NCBI RefSeq assembly: GCF_000755285.1 | Contig: NZ_BBMK01000001.1 | Span: 186,001-250,000 of the forward strand | DNA: 64,000 bases | Direction of reading: 5' to 3' | Origin: Nonlabens ulvanivorans | GTDB lineage: Bacteria > Bacteroidota > Bacteroidia > Flavobacteriales > Flavobacteriaceae | Notes under the pieces: generated by a model | What the model was told of the DNA's origin: nothing | The model's input: only the letters and a program-made list of their open reading frames with translations | Database searches by the model: none | Part shown: positions 30,796-42,613 of the stretch, one piece after another | How positions within the stretch are numbered: the stretch's first letter is position 1 | How the letters are laid out: every line of letters starts with the position of its first letter | Made by a program: the position numbers and the translations under genes

Positions 30796-32032
30796 TTAGC
30801 TTTTTTTTAAGGTAATCACAGTAATTTCTGGCCATATACCAGCTCTTCCAGAATAGCCCAGAAAACCAAAACCACGATTGACATTTATAAATCTACCGAA
30901 TTCTTTATAAATTCCAGCCCATTTTTTATATACAAACCAAGCAGGACTTAATTTTATAAAACCAGGAATCTCAATTCCAAACTGCATTCCATGAGTGTGA
31001 CCACTTAAAGTTAAATGATAATTCAAATCATTATGTCTCACGTCATCTTCCCAGTGTGAAGGATCATGGCTCAATAAAATTTTAAAATCTTTCTCAGTTA
31101 AACCTACTGAGGCTTTATTTAAATCACCATATTTTGGAAAACGTCCATTCCCTATATTTTCAACACCGACGACATGTAGTAAATCATTACCACGCTTTAT
31201 AGCTATATTTTCATCTCTCAATAATCGCCAGCCCATCTGTCGCTGTATACCATAAAGCATTTCCATGTTTGCTTTTTTTGAAGCTATCACCTCTTCTTTA
31301 GTGCCTTCCCAACCGTAGTAATCACCATAATCATGATTACCTAATACAGAGTAAACACCATCTTTTGCACTTAACTTTCCAAATACACTTTCCCATCCGT
31401 GCATCTCTGTACTTATATTGTTTACTAGGTCTCCTGTAAAAAAAATAGTATCACTACCTTGTTTATTTACAAGGTCTATCGCATATTCAACTTCTTCCTT
31501 ATCATCAAAACTACCTACATGAATATCACTTATTTGTGTTACTTTATAACCATCAAAAGCCTCTGGCAAATTATCAAAACTTAATTCATATTCACGAACC
31601 TGATAATTATATTTTCCTTTCCACGCTCCATATAGCAATGCGCCAAAAGGTAGCGCAGCAAGTCCTAATCCTACTTTTGAGATAAAAGCTCTTCTACTAG
31701 GTAAGAAGGATTGATCTGGAGTTTGCTTTCGCGTAAGCGAGTAATAAACACCTTCAAAAAACCTAAAAATATCCTCTCCTAACATAACAAGCACAAAGAT
31801 GAATTGCGCTGCTAAAAATGCTAACAACAAGGTAACGGCAAGATCTCTTGCCCCCAGAAACAACACCGCGATTAGGATTCAAATAGAACTGTAGAAATAC
31901 ATTTCCTATAACTAAAACTGTAATTCCTAGATAAACCCATTTCCACCAATGACCGCGAGATAAGGTCCTGATCAATTGAAAAGAATAAATTTCAAGTAAA
32001 ATTACTACGGCAAAAAATATGATAAAACGCAT
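30796..32032 (-). CDS. Membrane-anchored metallophosphoesterase (one frame break)
   Basis: About 411 residues. The N-terminal third has four hydrophobic helices, then a SRRAFISKVGLGLAALPFGA segment. The catalytic part carries the calcineurin-like motifs: SDIHVGS, TGDLVN, GNHDYG, and SGHTHGMQFG. This layout fits the YkuE/YaeI group (possible lipid or nucleotide substrates; not determined). The frame breaks at the C5 run 31851-31855; four Gs give NRGVVSGARDLAV. A degenerate palindrome copy (31734-31749) encodes SLTRKQ. Confidence 0.9.
31734..31749. repeat. Degenerate palindrome copy inside the phosphoesterase gene
   Basis: TGCTTTCGCGTAAGCG, two mismatches from the consensus; the codons read S-L-T-R-K, a third reading frame of the element. 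Confidence 0.6.
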
Positions 32033-32165
32033 CGTGCGAATCTATTGCATAAATCAGCATCAAAATGTTGGTAGATTGTTAAACTAAACTTGATCTTATG
32101 GCAAACAGGTATCTTGCGCAACCATTAAAACTCTTACCAAATAAAAATTATAATCTATTCACAAC

Positions 32166-33422
32166 ATGACTAAAAACGATCCGTACGCAGCGTTGCGTTT
32201 TAGAGAATTCAACATTTTTTTGATGATGCGTTTCTTGCTAGTATTCGGTTGGTCCATGCAGTTTATTGTAATTGAATGGCAGGTATATTCTATCACTAAA
32301 GATCCATGGTCACTTGCTATTATAGGATTAATGGAGTTTGTACCAGCATTTTCAATGGCGCTATTTGCTGGTCATATTGTAGATCAAAAAGAGAAACGCA
32401 ATTTGCTAGCTCTTTGCATAGGTGCTTTTTCACTAATCAGTTTAGGATTATTTTTACTAACCTGGCCAGAGATTGTCTCTCGTTGGTCCACCGATACGAT
32501 TTTATACTGCATTTATGCCTTGGTGTTTTTTGGCGGATTCTTAAGATCTTTTTTTGGTCCTATCTTGTTTTCATTAATCGCCTTACTCGTTCCTAAAAAG
32601 GCTTATCCTAATGCCGCAACCTGGAGCAGCTCTGCATGGCAAATAGCATCTGTAGTAGGACTTGCTTTTTCTGGCTTTGCGATTAGCTGGTTTGGTGTTC
32701 ACTGGTCTTTGTGTATTGTTTTTAGCTTGGTTTCTCTAGCTTTTTTTACGGTTTTCTTTATTTCCAAAAAGCCTATTCTTAACACAAAAATCAATGAACC
32801 TATTATCCAGAGTTTAAAAGAAGGTTTGGGTTTTGTATTCAAGACCAAAGCGATTTTAGGAGCATTAACACTAGATATGATTTCTGTTCTCTTCGGTGGT
32901 GCGGTAATTTTACTTCCTATTTTTGCTCAAGATATTTTACAGGTAGGTAGTGAAGGTTTTGGAGTATTGCGCGCCGCTCCGTCAGTAGGTGCGATTCTTA
33001 CCATGATTGCGACTGCTTATCTTCCTATAAGTAAGAATGCTGGTAAGAAATTACTGGTAGCTATTTTTGGTTTTGGAGTTTGTATTATTGTTTTTGGACT
33101 ATCCACTTCGTTTTGGGTGTCTGTAGTTGCCCTATTTTTTAGTGGCGTGACTGATGGTGTTTCCATGGTTATACGTCAGACTATTTTACAACTTAAAACA
33201 CCAGATCATATGCGTGGTCGTGTCGCATCTGTCAACTCTATGTTTGTAGGATCTTCTAACGAGTTAGGTGCTTTTGAAAGCGGCGTGACTGCAAAATTAA
33301 TGGGAACGGTTACCGCAGTAGTGTTCGGTGGTACAATGACTTTAATTACTGTGATTACTACCGCAGTGGTCTCTCCTACTTTTAGAAAGTTGGATTTGAG
33401 AAAGGATTTTGAGGATCGTTAG
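32166..33422 (+). CDS. MFS transporter, EntS-like
   Basis: Inner-membrane carrier of 418 residues with twelve predicted helices, of the MFS_3/enterobactin-exporter type (RFREFNIFLMMRFLLVFGWSM at the start; GFGVLRAAPSVGA; RGRVASVNSMFVGSSNELGA). The family exports siderophores or drugs; the substrate here is unknown. It stands alone, divergent from the phosphoesterase gene, with a palindrome copy 69 bp after the stop. Intact frame. Confidence 0.85.
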   Translation: MTKNDPYAALRFREFNIFLMMRFLLVFGWSMQFIVIEWQVYSITKDPWSLAIIGLMEFVPAFSMALFAGHIVDQKEKRNLLALCIGAFSLISLGLFLLTWPEIVSRWSTDTILYCIYALVFFGGFLRSFFGPILFSLIALLVPKKAYPNAATWSSSAWQIASVVGLAFSGFAISWFGVHWSLCIVFSLVSLAFFTVFFISKKPILNTKINEPIIQSLKEGLGFVFKTKAILGALTLDMISVLFGGAVILLPIFAQDILQVGSEGFGVLRAAPSVGAILTMIATAYLPISKNAGKKLLVAIFGFGVCIIVFGLSTSFWVSVVALFFSGVTDGVSMVIRQTILQLKTPDHMRGRVASVNSMFVGSSNELGAFESGVTAKLMGTVTAVVFGGTMTLITVITTAVVSPTFRKLDLRKDFEDR

Positions 33423-33490
33423 ATCAATTAACAGCTGACCTGTTTTCAATAGACTACCTATAATTTTTACAATAAAAATGTTGGCAATTT

Positions 33491-33506
33491 CGCTTTCGCG
33501 AAAGCG
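33491..33506. repeat. 16-bp palindrome CGCTTTCGCGAAAGCG
   Basis: Perfect copy between the MFS exporter and polA. Flanks TTT/AAC partly extend the symmetry. Confidence 0.9.
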
Positions 33507-33630
33507 AACACCTGTCTAACTATTCCTATATAAAAGGGTTAAGTCTTGTGCATAAAAAGTTAGAATTGCTGTTTTGAATTCCTATTTTCCTAGGTTCGTT
33601 TTTTATCTTTAGCATTCATAAAACTTGAAG

Positions 33631-36469
33631 ATGACTAACGACGGTACTGACGATAAAAGATTATTTCTACTCGATGCTTATGCCTTGATTTTTAGAGGTT
33701 ATTATGCGCTTATTAAAAACCCTAGGATTAATAGTGCTGGTATGGATACTAGTGCAATAATGGGTTTTACAAATTCACTTTTTGATGTTATAAGACGTGA
33801 GAAACCAGAATATCTAGCCGTTGCATTTGATAAAGGTGGTAGTGCAGATCGTGTGGAGATGTATGAAGATTACAAAGCAAATCGCGATGAAACACCAGAA
33901 GCGATTAAAATTGCTGTACCCTACATCATGCGCATTTTAAAAGCCATGCACATTCCTATAGAAGTGGTAGAAGGAATCGAGGCAGATGATTTAATAGGAA
34001 CCCTAGCAAAACAAGCCGAAAAAGAAGGTTTTACTACTTATATGGTAACGCCAGATAAGGATTATGCTCAATTAGTATCTGAAAATATATTCATGTATAA
34101 ACCTGCCCGAATGGGTAATGGTATTGAAATATGGGGGGGAATTCCTGAGGTTCAAAAAAGATTTGAAGTAGAACGACCAGAACAAGTGATCGATTATCTA
34201 GGTATGATGGGTGATGCCAGTGATAATATCCCTGGATTACCTGGTGTAGGAGATAAAACAGCTAAGAAATTTATAGCAGCTTACGGTTCTATGGAAGGAC
34301 TTCTTGCTAATACGGATAAGCTGAAAGGTAAGATGAAAGAAAAAGTAATCGCCAATGCAGAGTTGGGATTGCTTTCTAAAAAACTGGCTACCATAAGACT
34401 GGATTGTCCAGTAACTTTTAATGCTAAAAATTATGAGTTAGACGACCCTAATGTAGAAGCCGTTCATGAGATTTTTGACGAACTGGAATTCCGTCGTGCA
34501 AAAGAAACCATGGCAAAGATATTTTCTAAAGAATTGCCGGAAACGAAATCAAATGTTAGTTCAAAATCGGATTCAAGTTCATCTGCAGGAGCTGGGCAGT
34601 TTTCTTTGTTTGATGCTCCAGGATCTGGAACAGCAGCCGAGTCCGAATCTACTGGTCGAAAAACTCTAGCAACTAGTGATCATTTATACCAACTCGTTCA
34701 AGAAGGAATGGGAACTAAATTGTTCTTACAATCGTTGATGCAACAATCAAGCGTTTGTTTTGATACAGAAACGACAGGACTAGATGCTCTTGCAGCAGAA
34801 TTAGTAGGAATCGCATTTTCATGGGAAAAAGGAAAAGGATTTTACTTGTCTATTCCTGAAGATCGAGATGCAGCACAGGCTATTGTCGATCAATTAAAAC
34901 CATTTTTTGAAAGTACATCCATTGAAAAAGTAGGTCAAAATTTAAAGTACGACATCAAAGTACTGGATAAATATGGAGTTGACGTTAAAGGTCCTATGTT
35001 CGACACCATGCTTGCTCATTACCTTATCAATCCAGATATGCGTCATAATATGGACGTGCTAGCAGAAACTTATTTGAATTACACACCACAATCTATAGTG
35101 GAACTGATAGGTAAAAAAGGAAAGAACCAACTTTCTATGCGTGATGTAGATCTAGAAAAACAAAAGGAATATGCTGTTGAAGATGCTGACATCACTTTTC
35201 AGTTGAAAGAAAAGTTTCTTCCAGAATTGGCTAGCGCAGGAACAGACAAACTGTTTAATGATATAGAAATGCCATTACTCGATGTACTCGCAGCGATGGA
35301 AATAGAAGGGATTAATCTAGATGAAGATTTTTTGAGCTCACTATCTGGTGATTTAGAAACAGATATCGCTCAACTAGAAAAAGACATTTATGAAGTCGCA
35401 GGAGAAGAATTTAACATTGGTTCTCCTAAGCAACTCGGGATCATTCTTTTTGAGAAATTAAAATTAGTAGACAAACCTAAAAAGACCAAAACAGGTCAAT
35501 ATTCAACTGCTGAAGATGTCCTAAGTTACCTGGCAAAAGACCATGCAATTATTCAAAATGTACTGGATTATCGTGGCTTGAGTAAATTGAAATCTACTTA
35601 TGTTGATGCTCTACCTAATCAAGTAGATGCCAAAACACAACGCATTCACACGAACTATATGCAAACTGTTGCAGCAACTGGCCGCTTAAGTTCTACAGAT
35701 CCCAACTTACAAAACATTCCTATTCGTACAGAGCGTGGACGTCAAGTGCGTAAGGCATTTATACCAAGAGATGAAAATTATACGCTTGTAGCTGCCGATT
35801 ACTCTCAAATTGAACTACGTATTATTGCTGCGTTAAGTGAAGAGGAAAATATGATTGCCGCATTCCAAAACGGTGAAGATATTCACGCTTCAACAGCTGC
35901 AAAAGTTTTTAATGTTGCGCTAGAAGATGTGACGAGAGAACAACGTAGTAATGCAAAGACAGTCAACTTTGGTATTATCTATGGAGTAAGTGCCTTTGGA
36001 TTGAGTAATCAAACCGATTTATCTCGTGGTGAAGCAAAAGATTGATCGACACTTATTATGCTACTTATCCTAAACTAAAAGCTTACATGCAAGATCAAGT
36101 AGATTTTGCTCGAGAGAATGGTTATGTAGAAACGGTACTAGGTAGACGTCGTTATTTAAAAGATATTAATAGCTCTAACGCAGTCGTAAGAGGCGCGGCA
36201 GAGCGTAATGCGGTCAATGCACCTATCAAGGAAGTGCTGCAGACATTATCAAGATTGCAATGATTAACATTCACAAAAAGTTTGAAGAAATGAATTGCAA
36301 GTCTAAAATGTTGCTTCAAGTGCATGATGAACTTGTTTTTGATATTCATAACGACGAGTTAGAAGATATGAAAAAGCTAATTCAAGATGAGATGCAAAAT
36401 GCTTATCAAATGACCGTTCCACTTGATGTGGAAGTTGGAATTGGGCAGAATTGGTTAGAGGCGCATTAA
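33631..36469 (+). CDS. polA: DNA polymerase I (two frame breaks)
   Basis: Repair and Okazaki-fragment polymerase, about 946 residues from ATG 33631 (TTG 33625 is less likely). It has a 5'-3' nuclease domain (LLDAYALIFRGYYAL; DASDNIPGLPGVGDKTA), a 3'-5' exonuclease with the intact DTETTGLDA motif, and polymerase motifs A (DYSQIELRIIA), B (RSNAKTVNFGIIYG) and C (QVHDELVFD). The frame is lost near 36035-36045 (one base short before LIDTYYATYP) and again near 36225-36228 (one C short in NAPIQGSAADIIKIAM). A G7 run (34133-34139) gives EIWGGIPEV where EIWGIPEV is usual. Confidence 0.96.
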
Positions 36470-36476
36470 TTAATCA

Positions 36477-38051
36477 TTAATGCGAGACCACTAATCGTTC
36501 AGTTTGAACCTGATTGCCTGAATGAATTTTTAAAACATACATACCATTGTCATAATTAGAAACGTCTAGTGTATGGCATTCGATAGTCTTTTCAATAACT
36601 CGCTGTCCCATCATCGTGTATAGCTCGATACGATCTATGGTGGTCGTGCTCGCAATAGAAATTAACTCGCTAGATGGATTAGGATAAACCGTTGCGTTAA
36701 TAGTATCTGCATCTGTAAGACTTAAGGTGTTTTGATAAACACGCACATAATCTATGACCATACTACTTTGTGAAAAGCTAGGATCTATAGTGCCTGCAAC
36801 GCCGCCCATGGCAATGTTTAATAACAAATATTGATCTTCATAAAACGGATAGCTGTTTACATCTTTTACTACAGGATTATACGTGTAAAAAGGTACATCA
36901 TCTATCAAGAAAGTGATTTGCTGTGGCGACCAGTTCATCGAGTATACATGAAAATCATTAGCAACATCCGGTAACGTTGTTGACTGAAAATTCATGGTAT
37001 TTCCAGAACATCCTCCGCAATTAGTATGTAAAGCACTAGATACATGATTAACAGCACCTAATCCATGCTCCATAATATCTATCTCACCGCATAAAGGCCA
37101 GTTAGTGGTACCATGAGTACTATCCCAGTAACCGCCATTTTCATTAATATTTTTACCTAGAGTCCATATCGCAGGCCATGTCCCATCGCCAAAGGGTAAT
37201 TTTGCTCTCACATCTACTCTTCCATATGTGAATGCAAACTTTGAATTAAGTCTAGCACTAGTATATTGTTTGGTCTGTCCTTGATCTGTAAAATTCTCTC
37301 GTTTTGCTACGATGTTCAAAAATCCGTTTTCTACAAAAGAATTATCAATCCTATTAGTATAATGCTGTTGCTCACCATTAAACCAACTATTGCCATTAGG
37401 CAATAAGGTTTGATGAAACCATTTTGTAGCGTCTATAGGATTATTGGTTCCAGCATTATCAAATTCATCAAACCACACTAAATCTGTATACACCACATCT
37501 ATCGGGTTAGGAGTGACAACAACAGCACCATTATTAATTTGGTCTATGAGATAAGTACCTGGTATATTAGACCCATAGTCAATGAAAATCGTTACCCGAC
37601 TGTATTGTCCTGTAGCAGAGATCATATTACCAGAAGCGCTCTCAATAGCGCTAGAGAAGTCAAAATTAATATCTAGCCAGTTGTTTGCAGCTCCATTGGA
37701 CTGACCTAACACCTCTACATCTGGTTGATTTCCATTTTCTAACTTTAATAAGATACTATGGGCGTTAGGATCAAACGCATAAAATCTCAAAGTCACATTC
37801 TGATCTACATTCAAATCTACTGCAGTAGAAAGATCTCTAAAAAAGCCCTGATTGGACTGATTACCATCATTGAAAAATTGACCTACATTATTTGAGGACT
37901 GTAATGGATCTGTTCTAAAAGAAAAAGAAGAGCCAGAAAAACCTGTAAACGGAAATTGATTTCCCTCAAAATCTAAAGGGAATTGTTGTGCTTGTGCAAA
38001 CTGTAAACCGAAGAATAATGCAATAAGGCAAACGCGATAAATCAAAATCAT
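36477..38051 (-). CDS. Secreted GH16 beta-glucanase (laminarinase-like) with T9SS sorting domain
   Basis: About 524 residues from ATG 38051 (MILIYRVCLIALFFGLQFAQ signal peptide; an upstream TTG would add 20). The N-terminal part (about 25-190) is a beta-sandwich without clear assignment, possibly carbohydrate-binding. The GH16 catalytic core has GEIDIMEHG (nucleophile and acid/base Glu). The last ~75 residues (VYPNPSSELISI... SNYDNGMYVLKI) form a type A T9SS C-terminal domain, so the enzyme is exported to the cell surface. Likely acts on laminarin or similar beta-1,3-glucan. Convergent with polA, 7 bp apart. Confidence 0.9.
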   Translation of the reverse strand: MILIYRVCLIALFFGLQFAQAQQFPLDFEGNQFPFTGFSGSSFSFRTDPLQSSNNVGQFFNDGNQSNQGFFRDLSTAVDLNVDQNVTLRFYAFDPNAHSILLKLENGNQPDVEVLGQSNGAANNWLDINFDFSSAIESASGNMISATGQYSRVTIFIDYGSNIPGTYLIDQINNGAVVVTPNPIDVVYTDLVWFDEFDNAGTNNPIDATKWFHQTLLPNGNSWFNGEQQHYTNRIDNSFVENGFLNIVAKRENFTDQGQTKQYTSARLNSKFAFTYGRVDVRAKLPFGDGTWPAIWTLGKNINENGGYWDSTHGTTNWPLCGEIDIMEHGLGAVNHVSSALHTNCGGCSGNTMNFQSTTLPDVANDFHVYSMNWSPQQITFLIDDVPFYTYNPVVKDVNSYPFYEDQYLLLNIAMGGVAGTIDPSFSQSSMVIDYVRVYQNTLSLTDADTINATVYPNPSSELISIASTTTIDRIELYTMMGQRVIEKTIECHTLDVSNYDNGMYVLKIHSGNQVQTERLVVSH

Positions 38052-38181
38052 GACTTTTTTTTGCGAAGCTAGTCTCCACAACCTTAAGTATAGGACAATC
38101 CACCACAACAAAAACTATACGAGGTGTCTAAACCGCGCAAATGTGAGCGCGATTATTATAATAAATTAATTTTATACTTAA

Positions 38182-39009
38182 TTATCTGTATGCTTTAAAA
38201 ATTACTGCGATTTGATTAGTTCTATCACTAGTGGTTGATCCAGCTAGAAAATTATCTACATTTAATGTAAATCCATCATCAGTAAAGTTTACTAATGAAG
38301 CAGATATTAATCCACCTTGATCATCAGTACCACCGGTAGGCGATCCATTATCGTGAATAGGCTCACCATTATTATTTACAAAATAAGCAGCGATACAATG
38401 ACTATCTGAAGAATAAGTACCTATGTTGTTAATACTAGAACCATTTGCTCCATTAGAGATTACCTGTTGGTCTATACCTGTACCATAATCTTGTGCATAT
38501 CCCATAGTTTGACCACCAGCCATTCTGATGTCATTTGAATTATTTGAAGCTGATCTATAACCACCATCATCAAAACCTTGAATTCTATTAACAGCAGTAA
38601 ATTCTATAGCTCTAGGTTGAAAAGGCAGATCCTCTATAACAATAGTTCCTGCAGCTGTAATTAATAACTTACCAAAATAAACTTGTGGTTGATTATTGCT
38701 CACGACTAGATTCCATTTATTATCCTGCCAGAAATAGAAACCTGTTAAAGGCACACCGCCAGTTCCTGTATTCCATATCATCGTACCATCTATAAGACTA
38801 GCACCGTTAGGATTAGTTACAGGAGATGCCGTTGTTAAATTTGTTAGAGCAATACGAGGAACTAATAATCCAGAATCCGTTGAAGATATATCTAGAGCCG
38901 CCATAGGTACATCTGTATCAATACCTACTTGAGCTTGACTATAAACGCTCGCCAGCATCATAATCGTAAAAGTTAAAAGAAATTTGAGTCTTAATTTTTG
39001 AGTTTTCAT
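38182..39009 (-). CDS. Secreted protein of unknown function
   Basis: 275 residues with a signal peptide (TFTIMMLASVYSQAQ). Just after cleavage comes GIDTDVPMAALDISSTDSG and LLVPRIALTN, a pattern seen in many flavobacterial surface proteins that resemble phage tail-fibre heads. The rest is Gly/Asn/Ser-rich beta-type sequence without motif. No sorting domain is visible at the C-terminus. I do not assign a function. It is followed by the GH16 gene and may be transcribed with it. Confidence 0.65.
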   Translation of the reverse strand: MKTQKLRLKFLLTFTIMMLASVYSQAQVGIDTDVPMAALDISSTDSGLLVPRIALTNLTTASPVTNPNGASLIDGTMIWNTGTGGVPLTGFYFWQDNKWNLVVSNNQPQVYFGKLLITAAGTIVIEDLPFQPRAIEFTAVNRIQGFDDGGYRSASNNSNDIRMAGGQTMGYAQDYGTGIDQQVISNGANGSSINNIGTYSSDSHCIAAYFVNNNGEPIHDNGSPTGGTDDQGGLISASLVNFTDDGFTLNVDNFLAGSTTSDRTNQIAVIFKAYR

Positions 39010-39379
39010 AATTCAATTTGATAATTGTACATATCAAATTTCACTAATAAATTGATTACTAGGTAATTTGACATATTCACAGCAAAAATAATCGATTAAA
39101 CACTAATATATCCGTTTTAAAGTGATTTTTCTGCGGTATTGGACTACATTTATTTTTTAATAATGATACCTGGATCATTATAATGCTCATCCATTCATTA
39201 TTTCTTTACATGATATACAATTTATATACCATCTTTATAAAACCGGAAAGCATTTGTCAGCAATGATAAAGTGGTATCACAGATATAAAATAAAAAGTAT
39301 AGTTAACTACTTTTAAAGAAGTATAGTATATCGCTAGAAGAATTTTTATTACGCTTTCGCGAAAGCGATACTAAAACAA
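39010..39379. other. 370-bp gap with one palindrome copy
   Basis: No coding frame or RNA gene is supported. It is AT-rich. It contains the inverted repeat AATGATACCTGGATCATT (near 39160-39180) and the perfect genome palindrome at 39352-39367. Confidence 0.6.
39352..39367. repeat. 16-bp palindrome CGCTTTCGCGAAAGCG
   Basis: Perfect copy 13 bp after the stop of the CHU_C protein gene. Confidence 0.9.
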
Positions 39380-41465
39380 CTACCTTTTCAAAGCAAAGTA
39401 TCCCTTTACTAATGGCTTACCTTCAATCTTAATAGTAAACCAGTAGGTGCTTGAAGGCAAAGGAGCATTTATAAAAGTTCCATCCCAACCGATACCATCA
39501 GGAGCCATTTGATGTAATAATTTCCCATACCTATCATAAATAAAAATAATAGCATCTGGATAATCTGTCAATCCATCAAGTGTCCAGAAATCATGAAAAC
39601 CATCACCATTAGGTGTAAAGAACCTTTGATAATCAAGAACGGCAAACTCTTCAGTAATTGTTCCGCATCCATTCTTATCTCTTATCCTAACCGTATGAAA
39701 GCCTTTATATAAACTATTGAAGAAGTTAGAATCTTGAAAAGGACCATTATCAACAGAGAATTCATAATCACCAGGTCCCGAAACTATGAATTGTGCGGTA
39801 TTATCACCACTTCTAAAATCCTGAGTAACAATTTCATCAATGGTTGCAACATCTGACGGTAAGGCAGTAATAGTTAAAGAGCTCTCACATCCAAAATTGT
39901 TAGTAACCGTAACTGTATAATCACCAGGTTGATTGATATCAATACTGTTAGTCGTTGCTCCCATTTCACCTGTATTCCATTCATAGAAATCAAATCCGGT
40001 AGCTACACTAATAGTTGTAGACACCACGGCATCTACACATACAATAATGTCGTCTTGACTTTGTAAAATAGGTCTAGGCCTTATCGTAATTTGATAATCA
40101 ACATCACTAAAACAAGAGGTACTCGTTTCTGTTACTCTCACATAAATGCGCTGCGGATTTTGTGTCGTAGTAAACTATTACTCAATGCGTTCTGTCCAGC
40201 GGTTCTATCTGCTACACTCTCATAAAAGGTCACTTGATGCAATAATGGATCTAATCCATTTAAGACCTCATTATTTTGATCTGTTAAGGCAACATTTAAG
40301 AAACCATCAAAGTCGTCGTCACACAGAAATAAATCTACAGGTGTCGCAATTGCAGGTGGATTAGCTACAAATACTGATGTATTCAACACATAATCACATG
40401 ATATTCCAGTAGGATCGACAACTCTAATAAAGTAAAATTCTTCGGTCGTAGTTGCGGTAACCATAGAGCTTTGAGGATTTAAACCATTTTGCGCATCTAT
40501 TTGCGTTAGGTGATAAGTCACATTAAAGCTACTAGCATTGGGTAATATAGAATCAATGACCGTATTATAATCAAATGGTTCTGTAGTATTATCTGAACAA
40601 ATAATAAATGGATCTATATCTGTATCGATATTGGGATCATCGACTAATATGGTAAAATCTGTAAAGTCCGTACAATCAGAATCGTTTCTAATAACTCTTA
40701 CATATATATCCTGCGGATTTGTAATATTAGTATATGGGAAAGTGATTGCATTGATACCTATGTTTGCATCGTTTAGTGATTCGTGATAAGTCACTGTGGA
40801 ATTGGTCTGACCTAATAACACATCAGAGTTTAATGAACTAAAATCAAATTCTCTAAAACCATCTTGTGCACCATTATTATCACAAACTTCCAAATCCATT
40901 AGAGGATTTGCTACTGGCGCAGGTGGCAAGTCTGCCGTTCCACCAGTACTGATACTAAAACCACCAGTTCCTACAGCAAGTGCGACTATCACATAATATA
41001 CCTCGCCAGCATTAACGGTAAGTTCTTGTAAAAAACCATTACCATTTGCGCCAGGACCTTCAATAAAATCTGTTTCTACACTATTTAAACCTGTTTCACC
41101 AGTGACACCAGCATCACGTGGATTTGTGCTAGAACAACGTATCGCAGCACCTAAATTATCACAATCAACTACAGGTCCAAAAACTGCAAAATCATAATCT
41201 GCTTGAGCCGTATCTGGTGACAATGCAAAACTAAAAGTCCCCGTAGTCTGTATCTCTACTCTAAACCATGCCTGATTAGTCTGAAAAGAGAAACAAGTAG
41301 GCACTGGATTACCGGCTTGAGCAAATTCATTAACTCCTACACCAGACGGACTTATCCCAAAACTAGTATCACCACATAATAAGATAGCATCTGTACAATC
41401 ATTAGGGTTTTGAGAATATCCTATAACAGAGGATAAAAAGAGGCATAATAAAAAATATTTTTCAT
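39380..41465 (-). CDS. Secreted CHU_C (T9SS type B) gliding-associated protein (two frame breaks)
   Basis: About 694 residues once joined. Start ATG 41465 (MKNIF then LLCLFLSSVIGYSQ signal peptide), with one T missing near 41445-41455. The middle part has repeated beta-sandwich modules, each with a conserved ICDDN/CDNNGA-type acidic motif. The frame breaks again near 40163-40170 (one A missing in LLTTQNPQRIYVRVTE). The C-terminal ~90 residues are the gliding-motility-associated domain: FFTPNGDGFHDFW, DRYGKLL, GWDGTFINAPLPSSTYWF. It is likely a surface adhesin exported by T9SS. Confidence 0.85.
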
Positions 41466-41483
41466 ATAGTCGTAATCGTTCTA

Positions 41484-42557
41484 CTACAAATCTAACACTT
41501 CCAGTAGTCTAGCAAGGTCCTTATGGTTATTAAAATAAGAAAAACTAACTCTTATACCATGACCTCTTAATGAGGTAACAACGCCATGATCTAAAAGCTT
41601 ATTATATAAATCGTGACTTCCTTTAATATTAAAAATAGTGGAATGTTGTTTTCTCTTTACCACGGCTTCATCGAGTAAACCTCGACTTTCAAATTCAGCC
41701 TTGGCTTTTATAGACCAATCTAGCAGCTCGGTTTGAATTACTTTTAATCCTATTTGTAAAGCGACTTCCATCGCTAATTTTAAACTACCAAAAGCAATCA
41801 TATCTTGATGACCTGGTTCAAATCTACCTATAAACTCAGGTATTGTATCGATAACATTTTTTGTACTGCGATAACCTATTCTAGTGGGTTTAATAACTTC
41901 CTTGACCTGTTCTTTAACGCAAATAAACGCATTTCCATCACCTGCATTTAACCACTTATAACAGCTTGCTAGGATGATATCTAGTCCGCTTTCGCGAAAG
42001 CGGAATTCCTCTGTTCCTATGTATTGCGTTAAATCACCAATGATTATCATTTTTGGGAACTGATTTTTAAGCTCCTTTACAAATTCTAAGTCAATTTTAA
42101 TTCCAGAAATATATTGAACGACAGAAAAGCAGAAAAAATCAGGTTGATGCAGTTTGCAAGCTTCAAGAATATTTGATTCAAGGTTCTCGTTGATAGTCGC
42201 ATAAACACAATTAAAACCACGAGTCTCCACTGGCCAGTTTACAGATGGATAATCACCATCTAGCAATAAGAATTTAGACTGCATATCAATTCCTTCTAAA
42301 AGCGTATTAAAGCCCGTAGAGAAATTAGGAATCACAGCAGTGTTTTCTATCGTTGCATCTACAAATTGCGCTATTGTAGACCGTACTTCATCTATAAAAA
42401 CATTTCTAGTATTTGTGAATAAACTAGCCTGATCTCGCATTTTTCCCATCTCATTGATTCTGTAATCCATCAATTCTTGAGATATTAAACCATGGTTTGC
42501 CGTATTGAGATACGTGTATTTTTCAAGAATGGGATACTGAGATCTGATTTTATGCAT
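41484..42557 (-). CDS. Aminotransferase class V family protein
   Basis: PLP-dependent enzyme of 357 residues from ATG 42557 (MHKIRSQYPILEKYTYLNTA); the 28 upstream residues from 42641 look like leader noise. The fold-type I features are GDLTQYIG (Asp binding the pyridine nitrogen) and ASCYKWLNAGDG with the Schiff-base Lys. Resembles cysteine desulfurase or kynureninase-type members, but the exact reaction is not readable. It is divergent from folA. A perfect palindrome (41987-42002) in the gene encodes RFRES just before the active-site Lys region. Confidence 0.85.
   Translation of the reverse strand: MHKIRSQYPILEKYTYLNTANHGLISQELMDYRINEMGKMRDQASLFTNTRNVFIDEVRSTIAQFVDATIENTAVIPNFSTGFNTLLEGIDMQSKFLLLDGDYPSVNWPVETRGFNCVYATINENLESNILEACKLHQPDFFCFSVVQYISGIKIDLEFVKELKNQFPKMIIIGDLTQYIGTEEFRFRESGLDIILASCYKWLNAGDGNAFICVKEQVKEVIKPTRIGYRSTKNVIDTIPEFIGRFEPGHQDMIAFGSLKLAMEVALQIGLKVIQTELLDWSIKAKAEFESRGLLDEAVVKRKQHSTIFNIKGSHDLYNKLLDHGVVTSLRGHGIRVSFSYFNNHKDLARLLEVLDL
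41987..42002. repeat. 16-bp palindrome, copy inside the aminotransferase gene
   Basis: Perfect CGCTTTCGCGAAAGCG; encodes Arg-Phe-Arg-Glu-Ser, a different frame from the AFAKA copies. Confidence 0.88.
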
Positions 42558-42613
42558 TTGTAAAGATTGAAAAGAGCTAGAACTGCTTAAATTTGAATAT
42601 AAAAGTACGTCAT

